A stretch of DNA of 64,000 nt from Hydractinia symbiolongicarpus. Its lineage: Eukaryota > Cnidaria > Hydrozoa > Anthoathecata > Hydractiniidae. This document shows positions 48,813-59,615 of the stretch, in pieces; position 1 is the first letter of the stretch, and each line of letters starts with the position of its first letter. The stretch is from positions 19,133,501 to 19,197,500 of the forward strand of contig NC_079881.1 in NCBI RefSeq assembly GCF_029227915.1. The letters run 5' to 3'. The notes below the pieces were generated by a model, which saw only the letters and a list, made by a program, of their open reading frames with translations, did no database searches and had not been told where the DNA came from. A program made the translations under genes and the position numbers.

Positions 48813-50002
48813 TTCGTTTTTGTGCTTAAACGTATGGCTACGCAAATACTCTCATAAAACGAGGTATTTACACAGCACAACCGAGATGGGTGGGAGGGGA
48901 GGTTTAAACCTCCTTGGAACAACGAAATAGATTTTGCAGTTCTTGTGTTTATAAAGTCATAAACCAAGACTCAGTCTTCACTTATTAAGATTTTTTTCAT
49001 GTTGAAATATTACTAGCATAAAAACGGCTTTCAAATTGGCTTGTCGCATTTTCTTTCATATTTTCTTTATCATCGTTTATAAATAAAAGCAAAAAACTGC
49101 GGTCGGTTTGAAATCACACTTACCAAAAACGTTAGAGTAAGTAAGTAAGTAAGTAAGTAAATAAGTATTTATTTATTTATTTGTCTTAATAGACTGGAGA
49201 TTTATTAGAAATAGAAAAATGTATTAAGAATGTGTTAAGATACCGATCTGGATATTAATGGGAAAAATTTAGCTGCATCCAGTTGCATCGGTTACATGTG
49301 AATGTAAATTCTGTGAGGGGCGGATAAATAAAATTAAATAATTTAAGTCACACCTAGTTGCTCATAAAAATAATTAGAACATGGTGTGTCAAAGAAGGGA
49401 GAAGAACTAGTACAGACAAACTCTGATCTTGCTCTGACATACATTCTGAATGAGATTTTTAAGAAATCCGGTTAAAACACATAAGTTATCCGACAAATAA
49501 ATTTTTAGCTACGATTCATAACTACATAGCTAGCTATATACACATCATAATAATAAAAAATTGGTTTGTTTGTTTATTTGTTTGCTCCATTGTTTCGCTA
49601 AAGAGAAAAATTAAAAATTTCCCTACATAAACACTCAAAATTCTAGCAATGAAAGGATAAACCATCATATCACACTACTCCGTACGTGTGATTTAATAAA
49701 GCATATTTTGAAATCAAACGAAAATTTAAATATAACACTGTTTCATTGTCTCTAGCGAAACTTTTTTCCCTGTATATTTTTTTAAGCCCTGAAACCTGAA
49801 ACGGCCGGATATTAAGGTCGACCAAGGGTCAACTCAAATAACAATACGACAACGGAAATAATATTTTCAATAAATTGACTTCTTTGGAGAAATCTCCGTT
49901 ATGGCGATTAACATTTTGACCTGCACAACCTTTACATAAATAAAGCTTCTTTAATTCTTGTGAATATTTAAAAAATAAAATAACGTGATAGCCTACAACA
50001 AA
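48813..50002. other. Intergenic with (GTAA)n / (TTTA)n microsatellite
   Basis: A (GTAA)n run at about 49138-49160 is followed by (TTTA)n to 49183, which could fold back partly. A weak TATA-like ATAAATAAAG lies at 49936-49945, upstream of the RGG pseudogene. No gene. Confidence 0.45.
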
Positions 50003-50362
50003 ATGAACACATTACTATTGGTTTTAACATACCTTACGCTCTGTATTCTCTCCAAACAAGCAAATGCATTCAAACTAAATTCCACTGAACATATACAAGA
50101 AAAAAGCTATTTCTCTATCGATGAGAAACGTAACAAAACACTTAAAGATGATGTTGTTGACGAGAATGTTGTAAAATTAAGTGAATAAGAAATAAAATTA
50201 CAACCAAATGCTCAAGCAAGACGTGGAGGTTCTCGTAGTGGCAGCAGAAGTAGATACATAAACAGAAGAAATAGTGTTATGAGAGTTTTGGAGCAAAATA
50301 CAGCATCTTTGTATGACAATGATAATAACCTAATGATAATAACGCTTATTTTGCAGGCTTAA
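50003..50362 (+). pseudogene. RGG-family copy D, broken by a nonsense codon
   Basis: The ATG at 50003 opens a signal peptide (MNTLLLVLTYLTLCILS) and an acidic stretch (FSIDEKRNKTLKDD). The frame stops at TAA (50186-50188) and resumes in the same frame as EIKLQPNAQARRGGSRSG, which aligns with ELKLIPHPQARGRGG of copy A. A short Arg/Ser block follows and the frame ends at 50360-50362 without the Gly-rich membrane helix seen in the other three copies. The first stop therefore precedes the RGG motif, and the 3' half has also lost the helix. It is closest to copy A. A secreted short product (61 residues) could still be made, but loss of function is the simpler reading. Confidence 0.72.
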
Positions 50363-51893
50363 AGGAGAAATTGCTAGGCTAAAATATCACTTACAGCCCG
50401 CTTGCAATACGGGATTATATACCATCATGCACTGCGCGGATCAAAGTATCAATTAACGCCTGCTTTTAATATGGAATTATATACCATCTTGCATTGCGCG
50501 AACCAAAATATCAATTATCACCTGCTATTTGGCCGTAAATGATATTTGCAGTCCGCTGGGCAATCCATTAATTTCTCTGATCGGTTATTGCACTTCTTTT
50601 CAGAACAAAAAAAATAAACAAACAAACAAAAAAACAAACAAACAAACAAAAAGCTAGAAGATGGGGGTAAAGTTTTGATTCTGGAGTAATTGCCTCAAAT
50701 CAAGACTCAAAATCGATTTACAACGCCCCGAAATAAACATTACTGTGCAGCAACTTTGTGTGAAAGTTTTATGAGACAGAGGTGTATTTAAATTCATAAA
50801 TTCCCTAAAGTTTCCCAATGTAAAACTGATAAGTTCAATTTTCAAGAATCGTCGTACAGCTCCATCTGCAGCTACTCATGGCTTACTTATCTTAGTTTCT
50901 ATTAGTAAGAATAAACTATGTTAGAGTAAGAGCCTTAAAATGCCATAAAGAATTTAAATGTAAAAACACAGCTTAAGTAGTTGGAAATCTATTGGAAAAC
51001 GATGAAGGCGGTTGCTATGAGTGTTTTCATGTTTTTAATTGGTCGCGGATAGAATCTTGATGCGGCAAGTGAAACCTAGCTCGAATAAGGATTCTCTATT
51101 CCATCGTATTTCTTACCTTAATAAAGGTTAAAATATATATTTTTTGAAAATTTGGATCTTAAAACATTCTTAGTTACCGGAATGGTAACTTTGCTCATGA
51201 TACAGGGCCCAATTGACATACCCCGAAGTCTTTTGTTTCTGTTTACATTATACCACTTAAAAGAAAATGCACATCTAGCGCGTATTTTGTAAAAGATAGC
51301 GCACAGGAGGAAGAAAAGAAGTTGATGATTTTTTTCGTGAAGGGATGATGAATGAAAATGAACGAACAAAATACGGAAGTAGCTACATTACACATCATAC
51401 TAAAATATCTTAAAAAGTACAGATACATTTGTCCTTTGGACCCTGGTAAGAACGGTTAACGGTTTTAAAACGATCAAAAGTTAAAACAAACTTGGCTGTA
51501 AAGGTTTTATAGTCGAAACAATAAACCTTTTGTATATTCCCAAAAGAAACTAGCGACAACAGTGGCCAAGATTGCTATATGATATTATACCTTTATCAGA
51601 AGCTGCTTCATTAAGTCCAATGTTTTTGTACTTATTTTTATCAGAAACTTTGACAAAGATTTTTATGGAAAATTTTATTTGATATAAAAAACAAATCAAT
51701 ATGAAACTGTCAAATTTTATTTATCAACAGGTTATTTAAAAAGCGCACCATTTAATTTTTTTGGTTTGCTCACAAAACCGTGATGATAGGTCAATATTTA
51801 TCTGTGCAAAGTTACTCTTATGCAGTATTGATAAATCATTGAATGCTTACATCAATTGAAGAAAAATGTGGGATAATAATGCGAATACTGAGT
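50363..51893. other. Intergenic with (CAAA)n microsatellite
   Basis: The (CAAA)n tract lies at about 50616-50652. Two nearly repeated phrases (GGATTATATACCATCATGCA and GAATTATATACCATCTTGCA, at about 50412 and 50472) show a local duplication of about 60 bp. No gene. Confidence 0.45.
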
Positions 51894-52430
51894 CCCGGCG
51901 GAGCAACTTTGAAAGTGGGGGGCTAAATTATTCAGTATCAAAGGCGGTTTGGGCCGCCGGGCTAAGAAAATTTTTTAACTTCCGCCCCCTAAGATGGCTA
52001 AAACAAACCTCAAATTCCGTTATATTGCGCTTGAAAGTCTTCACAAAATCCAGAAGATTATATATAGAATTATAGAAACCTTTCATTGTATGTAAGATAT
52101 ATTTTCAAAATAAGCAACAGTAACATCTAAGCAAAATAAAAATAATGCAGAAAAAGGCTATAGTATGTGATAACTACCAGTTCTCCTTTGTTAATTTTCC
52201 GAATACTCACTTTTTATTGTCGTCCGATTGAACAAATGCGTTGGCAATTTTAATTAGATATTTAGACGTAACACTTTTGCCGTATAATTTGCCGTAGCAC
52301 AAATACAGAGCATATTTATATATTGATCAATTAATAATTGATTAAAACACATGATAAACTTATGAAAAAACATCACTTCTTGGCAAAAAAAGGGGGGTTT
52401 AGCCCCCCTTAGCCCCCTCGCTCCGGCGGG
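51894..52430. repeat. MITE with CCCGGCGGAGC ends
   Basis: The left end CCCGGCGGAGC (51894-51904) and right end GCTCCGGCGGG (52420-52430) are inverted with one difference. Inner G/C-rich text (GTGGGGGGCTAAA on the left, TTTAGCCCCCC on the right) extends the inverted repeat to about 35 bp. The 537-bp unit has no coding capacity. Confidence 0.6.
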
Positions 52431-54870
52431 CATGATACTTGTTGTGTTCGGCCAGTCCAGAGTAAATGCTAGAGTCTGTAGGTCATGTTAAATTCAAATA
52501 TCTTAGCTTGTTTGTTTGTTTGTTTGTGTTGTTGTCTCCTTGCTTATTTGTCTTGGATTTATGTCTATTACAATAGTCTATTACAATAACAAGTAAGTGT
52601 TGATTTTAGCGGTAGATTAGAAACAGCAAAACAGTTCTTTGTTTGTGAGATGAAGCGATTAAGTACATAAAAATAAAATTCTGTAATGAATTGAGCGTTT
52701 TAACATGTTTAACCGCATGTTTCATGAATCTAAAAGATAAAGTGTTGAGTTACAGCAAACTCGCAGAATAGCCGGTTTTTATAACAGAAATAATATATCA
52801 ATTTTTTTTCAATTTATGTGAGTTAATGACACGAAGGGTTTTTGATAATCTGCCAAAATAAACTTTGCTCTTGTTACAAATAACGAATTGCGTTGCAACG
52901 CTTCCACGTTATACTATTTTCCACCTAGCTACAAATGACACCTTTTTTAATTATACTCTAAAAGACACGGAACATGCCTTTTTAGACACAAATAAAGTTA
53001 TTTGCTATGTCCAATTTCCTCAGGATGACATTAATATTATTTTAAAAGCGTTGGTTGGATAATGGTTTGGTGCAAGACTGTATTTTATGTTAAAACTGTG
53101 AGGGCAAAGGTAAAGGTCGTAAGAGATTTCTCTCTTGACTGATTTAATGCTAAAAATAAACAAAATAAATATTTATGTAAACATATAAAGAATGTTTATC
53201 AACACTTTTTTATTCCTAAGAAAGGAAAACATAGCTACAATTGCAAGTTGTCGGTTCGGTTTGCACAACTCTTGTATTTGTTTTGTCATCTGAGTTACTT
53301 TATAGTAGCTCGAACTAGCCAATAATTTTTGTAGGTTTCATCAAGTTTCTTAAAGGTGAAAAAACTAAAGTTTAAGGCGCCACGTGCCTAATCATTCTCT
53401 CTTGTTTTTAAACTCATGCTGGACCTTCTGAGTAAAATCTAATGTAATGTAACTTTCTCTTGAACAAGAATCATTTACCAGCCTGGAGAAACACATCCAA
53501 ATTACAACACCTTATTCACCTATTTGAACTTTAAATAAACGTAAATACACTTCGATGTGGGTTTTGTAAACAAATATTTGAACATACCATATAGCACATA
53601 TGAAAAGATGGCGCCTTTTTCTGCTTTGTCAACAAAGTTTTTATGCGTTCTTGATCGCAAAAGTTTTAGTAGAAAAAGGCGAGCTTGGTTATGTTATGTG
53701 AAAAATATGACGCTTGCTATTAGTCAAAATTTTCGTTAAGCTAATTTCCAGTATTTTTCTTGTTAACACGTTACGTAATGTTTGGACTTATTAACACATC
53801 GACTATTTTCTTGACCAATTAAATAACTGAAACTGACACGCAGCAGAATGCAACTGATCACATCATGAATGATTTCAATAGGAAAACAGAGTTCGATCTT
53901 CTCCTTTCTATCTCAATGATTTAAAGTAACTTTTAATGTGCTTAACATAATTATACATTCTTACTTGTAAGAACCAGTAAAATCAAACCCAATTGACGTG
54001 CAGGTAAAAGCTTTCTCGAGCCTTGTTTGTTCTTATTTTGTTTCTAATAATAGAAAAATTTAACAAACAACTTTATAATTCAGCCTAATTTTGTTCTTAT
54101 TTCAAAATTTTTCTTCTCTCAAATTTCTCAAAAAATTTTGGTTTATATGAAAATGTAAGATTTTTGCTGTTAATGAACTACTAAGGAAGAAACGTTTGCG
54201 CAAGAAAAGATTGTAGAATTAGAGATTGCGAATCTTATATTTTGTCAAGAAATAGACCTATTTCGATATCACCTTTTCATTATCAGCCGCAGTTGCTAAA
54301 AATTAAAACATTGCATGAAAACGAGGTTAGTTTAGATAAAGTTCAGGACGCCAAGTTGTTTACTAGCTGTTCGACCTTAATTATCAGCAAATGTTGGTTT
54401 TATAATTTTCAACTGCCATATTGGAAGAATCGTGGTGAATAAAAGTATATGGAGGGTTTTAGTAGTGGTAGTGTGACAAAAATTATGAATATTTATTGAT
54501 ATTAAGTGTGTTTTATAGCAACTTTAATGTTGCCTAGCTAGCTATAGCTAGCCAGCTCACGTCTTGTATTTTACTCCTACAAAGAGTTTATATTCTATAC
54601 TCTAAGTTATAAAATGTTTACCTAGTTTACTCAAACTTCATATAACTTATATAATTTATAATTTATATATACTATACCTAGCTTTTCACAGCCAGATATT
54701 ATAGGTTGGATGTTATAGCTAGGGATGATGTGCTGCCAAGCTATGTATCGTTATTATTGACACACTCCCCTGCTAATGTGCTTTAACCTTTCCATTCAAT
54801 ACACATTTAGAATAAACATATTTTGGGTCAACCCAGTGTACTCAGTAATCACAAATTGTTTATTGTTTTG
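52431..54870. other. Intergenic, no gene seen
   Basis: AT-rich; a (GTTT)n run at about 52505-52530 and GCTAGCTA runs near 54540. Short frames have no domains. Confidence 0.45.
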
Positions 54871-54875
54871 GTTTT

Positions 54876-55113
54876 TCTGTTCAGATTCATATTAGTATTG
54901 TAGGTTTATCATTTCTTGAACATGCAACAATACAAATCACAAATTGTTTATTTTTCGGATCTGGCACAAACAAATTTTTTTCAGAAGGTGAAGAAACAAC
55001 TGAAAATGCTGCTGTTCTTACGAAAATGTTTTTATCACAGGTCAAACATTTGCATAAATGAAAATAATTAGTAGGTGTAGTATTATTTCGGTTTGTCTGT
55101 TCAGTATTCATAT
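54876..55113. repeat. Partial duplicate of the Penelope-like left end
   Basis: TCTGTTCAGATTCATATTAG followed by TTTATCATTTCTTGAACATG occurs at about 54878-54923. Nearly the same text recurs at about 55096-55145, where it runs into the left arm of the Penelope-like element. The repeat unit is about 218 bp. Confidence 0.55.
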
Positions 55114-55159
55114 TACTGTGGAAAGTTTATCATTTCTTGAACATGATAGATTAGTAGGC

Positions 55160-55190
55160 GACGTTTCGGGAGATCCTTCTCCCATCATCG
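55160..55190 (-). ncRNA. Hammerhead-like ribozyme motif, left arm
   Basis: On the minus strand the text reads CGATGAT, stem GGGAG, loop AAGGAT, stem CTCCC, then GAAACGTC. This has the hammerhead layout C-N-GATGA, stem II, GAAA, GUC cleavage triplet. The second core base is C where U is expected, and stem I is poorly paired, so activity is doubtful. Penelope-like elements are known to carry hammerhead motifs in their terminal repeats. The mirror copy is at 57246-57276. Confidence 0.4.
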
Positions 55191-55327
55191 GGCAAAGTAA
55201 AATGATGTTGCGCATGTATTTATATAATTGCAGAGGATCGAAATTCATAAAAATTAACCAATCAGAAACGAGCTGATAATTACAGTTAATTACGGTAATT
55301 AACATTTTCGGACCTGGATGTAGGTAA

Positions 55328-56687
55328 CTACTTCTTCTGTAGGGCTGGTAACCAAATCTCAGGAAGTTGATACGAGATGCTGTTTATGTGTTTGTTACGT
55401 TCTACACTGTTGATGGTTTCTTTAATCTTCCTGGCCGTTGTTCGGGATTCTCTGTCAATGATTTTCTTCTCATCCCAATTAAACTGATGACTTCTGCTCC
55501 AGCTGTGGTCCGCAATTTCGTTTTTCTTCACATCTCCGTTTCTCACTGCGCGCATATGTTCTTGTACTCGTTGCTTAAACTTTCTTTTTGTTTCGCCAAT
55601 ATACACTGCATCACAATCTTTACACGGGATTTCGTAAACAACATTGTTTTGCTCTTCCAGGTTTATTTTGTCTTTTGGTTTAGACAAAGTGCTTCTTAGG
55701 GTGTCTTTAGAGGTAAGAATGCATTTGATCTTGTGTTGCCTTAAAACTCGACGAAGGATCTCGCTGGTACCTGGTACGAAGGGTAGGAATGCTGATGCGA
55801 TAAATTCCTCTGATGTTTCCTTGTTGTCTCCGTTGCATCTTCTCTTCATTTTATTTTCTACTTGCGTGATGACTTTATGACTGTATCCATTTGTGATTAA
55901 TGCATTTCTTACACGTCGAATTTCTATTTTCCTCTCCTGTTTGTCACTGACTACACTGTTGGCACGATTCAGTAATGAAGATATGACACTTTCTTTGCAA
56001 GATTTCTGATGGTTTGATTCGAAGTTAAGGTACTGGTCAGTGTGTGTTGGTTTACGATACACTGAAACTGAAATGGAACCATTCTTGCGTTTGACCAAAG
56101 TGTCCAGGAAAGCGATACTTCCATCGTGTTCAAGCTCAACAGTGAATTTGATTTGTCGATGTAGGCCGTTGATGTGTTCATGGAACTCTTCTAGATGAGA
56201 TCTTTTGATTATGGCGAATACGTCGTCAACAAATCTTTTCCAAACCTTTGGACGTCTGTCCGATGTGACTAATGCTGTTGTCTCGTGTGCTTGCATGTAT
56301 ATTTCTGCGACTACTGATGATGCAGGGCCTCCCATGGCAACTCCGTCTGTTTGAGTGTAGAAGTTCTTATTAAACAGATACCATGTTTTGGTTAGAACAA
56401 GTTCGACCAAACGCAGAAAATCCGGTACTGGAATCTTTGTCTTTTCACCGAATGCAGCATCGTTTTCGATAATGTCTTTAATGATGTTTAAGGTGTCTTT
56501 TATGGGAACATTTGTGTAGAGTGATGTGACATCAAATGATACCATGCATTCGTCGTCTGCTATCTTTATTTCTCTGATGTATTCCGAAAATTCTTTTGAG
56601 TTTTTGCTGTGGTCACTTGCTGTGAATTTGCTGAGGATGGAAGCAACAAATTTTGATAGGTTGTATAACGGTGTTCCAGTGCAGGAA
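55328..56687 (-). CDS. Penelope-like RT with C-terminal GIY-YIG nuclease (5'-truncated)
   Basis: An open frame enters from 56687 (TGTPLYNLSKFVASILSKF) and runs to the stop at 55328. RT landmarks: MVSFDVTSLYTNVP (first catalytic Asp), DGVAMGGPASSVVAEIYM, RFVDDVFAI (catalytic FVDD box), GSIAFLDTLV and VYRKPTHTDQYL. After a basic linker comes the GIY-YIG part: NVVYEIPCKDCDAVYIGETK, then RKFKQRVQEHM, HSWSRSHQFNWDEKKIID and the terminal LPEIWLPALQKK. In this family the nuclease nicks target DNA and the RT extends from the nick. No stop or frameshift is seen, so only the N-terminus is missing. Confidence 0.9.
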
Positions 56688-57108
56688 AGTTTTAAGGCAA
56701 CACAAGATCAAATGCATTCTTACCTCTAAAGACACCCTAAGAAGCACTTTGTCTAAACCAAAAGACAAAATAAACCTGGAAGAGCAAAACAATGTTGTTT
56801 ACGAAATCCCGTGTAAAGATTGTGATGCAGTGTATATTGGCGAAACAAAAAGAAAGTTTAAGCAACGAGTACAAGAACATATGCGCGCAGTGAGAAACGG
56901 AGATGTGAAGAAAAACGAAATTGCGGACCACAGCTGGAGCAGAAGTCATCAGTTTAATTGGGATGAGAAGAAAATCATTGACAGAGAATCCCGAACAACG
57001 GCCAGGAAGATTAAAGAAACCATCAACAGTGTAGAACGTAACAAACACATAAACAGCATCTCGTATCAACTTCCTGAGATTTGGTTACCAGCCCTACAGA
57101 AGAAGTAG
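56688..57108 (+). CDS. Inverted second copy of the GIY-YIG region (C-terminal fragment)
   Basis: This plus-strand copy encodes VLRQHKIKCILTSKDTLRS through the GIY-YIG motif to LPALQKK, with the same residues as the minus-strand ORF. It joins the core with an unrelated upstream phrase (CITVFQCRK) contributed by the antisense of the RT region, so the fragment has no start of its own and is a by-product of the inverted arm. Confidence 0.85.
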
Positions 57109-57245
57109 TTACCTACATCCAGGTCCGAAAATGTTAATTACCGTAATTAACTGTAATTATCAGCTCGTTTCTGATTGGTTAATTTTTATGAATTTCGATC
57201 CTCTGCAATTATATAAATACATGCGCAACATCATTTTACTTTGCC

Positions 57246-57276
57246 CGATGATGGGAGAAGGATCTCCCGAAACGTC
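57246..57276 (+). ncRNA. Hammerhead-like ribozyme motif, right arm
   Basis: The exact inverted copy of the motif at 55160-55190, in the opposite orientation. The 5-bp stem II and the GAAAC-GTC join are perfect; the deviation is in the CUGAUGA box. Confidence 0.4.
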
Positions 57277-57322
57277 GCCTACTAATCTATCATGTTCAAG
57301 AAATGATAAACTTTCCACAGTA

Positions 57323-59051
57323 GTAGGCGTAGTGTTGCTTTATTATTTAAGAAAATAGATTCGAGTTTCTTAAAATTGTTAAACTTGTAAGGTTTTGTTG
57401 TTTAGGTTATCCTCAAAAAAATAAAACAAAGCCATTTATTAGTTGCAAGGCCGTCTGTATATATTTAAAACTTTCTAAACTTTCTTAGGCCATCTGTTAT
57501 AAGTTATTGTGGTAAATCGATCAAGTATTAAACATATCTAAGGGAGTGCTGCCCAGCTTAACTGGCTAAACGTTATTGCGTTGAAACAACATGGGACCTC
57601 AAACAAATCGTGACCGGTTTGTTCATCTACACATCTCTTAGCTTTTAAAGAAAACATTTTGTTGAATATATAACATGATGAATACCGACATTCAATCTAA
57701 TACCACCAACCCAACATGCTTAGGATAGCCAAGTCATGGTGTTATTTACAGATGTTTTAAAAAATAAAAGATATCCAATAACAAAGAATAAAGTGTATAT
57801 ATATGTCAACAACATTGGTTGAAGATTCAACTAAGCAAGCTAATAGTAACCAATGCTAGTGCTAGTGTAGCTAAATATAAAATCCAAACAAATCAACCTT
57901 AGCTAGCTAGCTAAACACTAGAAAAAAAATATAATCCAGCAATTTTATTAAGCCCAATGGATATAAAATAAGTCCCATGCTCAATTTTTTTTACAAAAAG
58001 TTCATAATTTGCCCATTTGACAAGTTAATTTGAGAAATAATAAAGGTAAACAAACTATATGTGCATCACTTCGCTGACAAATTAAAATTGTCTACAAGCT
58101 AACCTCGTTTTCATGTTAGTATGTCTACTCCGGCTGTGTATTTTGCGGAATGGAAAGAGATATTGAAATATGTCTATTGCGGACTTTAGAATTGTGAATT
58201 GAAGGTTAATAATCCATGAATTTTCCCACGAAATCTCTCAAAAAATTTTTTTTCATCTTGGTCATTAAGATTTGCTTCTTTAAAATTTTTTTTGATGCAA
58301 ATAATTAACGGTTTCCTTCATATAGCAAAACAACGACAGAAATAATTCGTATTTTTCTTAGAAAACGACAAAATTAGATTGTAAAGTTCTTTCTTTCTGG
58401 GAGTTGCGGAAGAAGAAATTGTGAAAAAAGAGATTGCGAATGGCTCCTCTTGGCTAGAAACTCCGCAATCATTTCTTTCACAAAAATTTTTTCTTAAGGT
58501 ATACTACATTGTATTGGCAGTATGAGAGATAATGGCAAGATAATTTACATACCGTTTTTTCTTATTTTGTGGCAAAATTCGCACGCCAGTTCTTAGTTTT
58601 AAGCCAAGTTATTTTTTTTGCAAAATCTGAGGTTTGTGTTCTTATAAATTGTTCTTATAAAAAAACATGAATATTCTTCATGTGAAAAACAATTCATTAG
58701 TGACCACAGGTAAAAATATATAATGCATAATAATTTTCAACAAACACGACTGCTAATTGTTTTGTTGGCTACGGGTACGAAGTGTGTACGTTCTTCTATT
58801 TTGCAATAAAACTCACCCCATAAATTTATGGTAATAAACACTTAATAAAAAAATTCCTATTACTAATATTTTTATGATCTATTTTAAAAATTTATTTTAA
58901 AGCACTTTTTTCAGTTCCTGCTTTTATGTTTTACCGCCGGGTTTTATTTTTTAAATAATACAGTATATTAATATATATTATTAAAACATACCTTTCAGCA
59001 AAAAATTATTTTATTAGTTAATTAAAAATATTGAATTAATTTTGATTTCAG
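57323..59051. other. Intergenic, no gene seen
   Basis: AT-rich. May contain earlier exons of the Merlin-type transposase, but no conserved N-terminal motif was recognised. Confidence 0.4.
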
Positions 59052-59423
59052 GCCACCGTGTTTATGGACAATGGGTATTTGGAGGAATTGAAGAACAATC
59101 ACGGCGAAATTTCATGGTAGCTGTAGAGAAACGTGACAGGCAAACATTGTTGCCAATAATTGAAGAGTACATTTCACCAGGGTCGATTATAATATCTGAT
59201 TGCTGATGTTCTAAGCGAAATAGATTACCAACATCTTAAAGTTAATCATTCAATACAGTTCTATAATTCTGAAGCTGACAATACTAATAAAATAGAAGGA
59301 CTCTGGAGGCAAGCAAAAGCACAATTACCATCATTTAGTACGAATAAATGTCTTTTTGATTCACATTTAGGTGAATTTATGTGGCGTTATGCAAATAAGG
59401 AAAGTGATCTTAGTATCCTTTAA
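59052..59423 (+). pseudogene. Merlin / IS1595 (ISXO2)-type DDE transposase relic
   Basis: After an intron-like acceptor (TTGATTTCAG, 59042-59051) the frame reads HRVYGQWVFGGIEEQSRR, then AVEKRDRQTLLPIIEEYI, PGSIIISDC (second catalytic Asp). There is then a stop/frameshift, and a shifted frame reads EIDYQHLKVNHSIQFYN, NTNKIEGLWRQAKAQL (catalytic Glu) and EFMWRYANK to the stop at 59421-59423. The W-x-x-Y normally following SDC is missing, so a small deletion shifted the frame. The order 'VFGGIE...SDC...VNHS...NKIE..W' is that of ISXO2-like transposases, which in animals are Merlin transposons. The first catalytic Asp would lie in a previous exon. Terminal repeats were not identified. Confidence 0.75.
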
Positions 59424-59615
59424 GCTTGGTTCTCACCTGGCACTGAAGAGCACAAAAGAGCACTAACGAGCGATATCTCGTGTTTTTTTGATAAGTGAGA
59501 ATCAGTTTCAACGCTCCTTAGTGCTCATTGTTGCTTATTAGTGCTGTTTCTCGAGCACTAACGAGCACTAAGTAATTCTAGTGCTCGTTTCATTGTTTTG
59601 TGCTGGGATCAAAGG
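59424..59615. repeat. GAGCACTAACGAGC-repeat element, MITE-like
   Basis: Begins AAGCTTGGTTCTCACCTGGC right after the transposase stop. Contains GAGCACTAACGAGC twice and several AGTGCTC in the opposite sense, and ends near GTGCTGGGATC. It looks like a small palindromic insertion; its relation to the Merlin relic is unclear. Confidence 0.4.

Larger units (their letters stand above)
55114..57322 (-). mobile_element. Penelope-like retroelement (RT + GIY-YIG) between 635-bp inverted arms
   Basis: Left arm 55114-55748 and right arm 56688-57322 are inverted, equal in length (635 bp) and give identical translations in several frames, so they are nearly or fully identical. The middle, 55749-56687, is 939 bp and carries the RT core in minus orientation. 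The element is 5'-truncated at 56687, where the inverted arm begins. Penelope-like elements are known for long terminal repeats in direct or inverted order (pseudo-LTRs) made during their unusual integration. Here the inverted arm holds the 3' third of the ORF plus the 3' UTR. Near identity of the arms indicates a recent event. Confidence 0.9.

Noticed and set aside
55367-55699. Plus-strand 110-codon frame, identical to a minus-strand frame at 56737-57069
   Set aside because: Both are antisense shadows of the GIY-YIG region in the two inverted arms; their identity only reflects arm identity.
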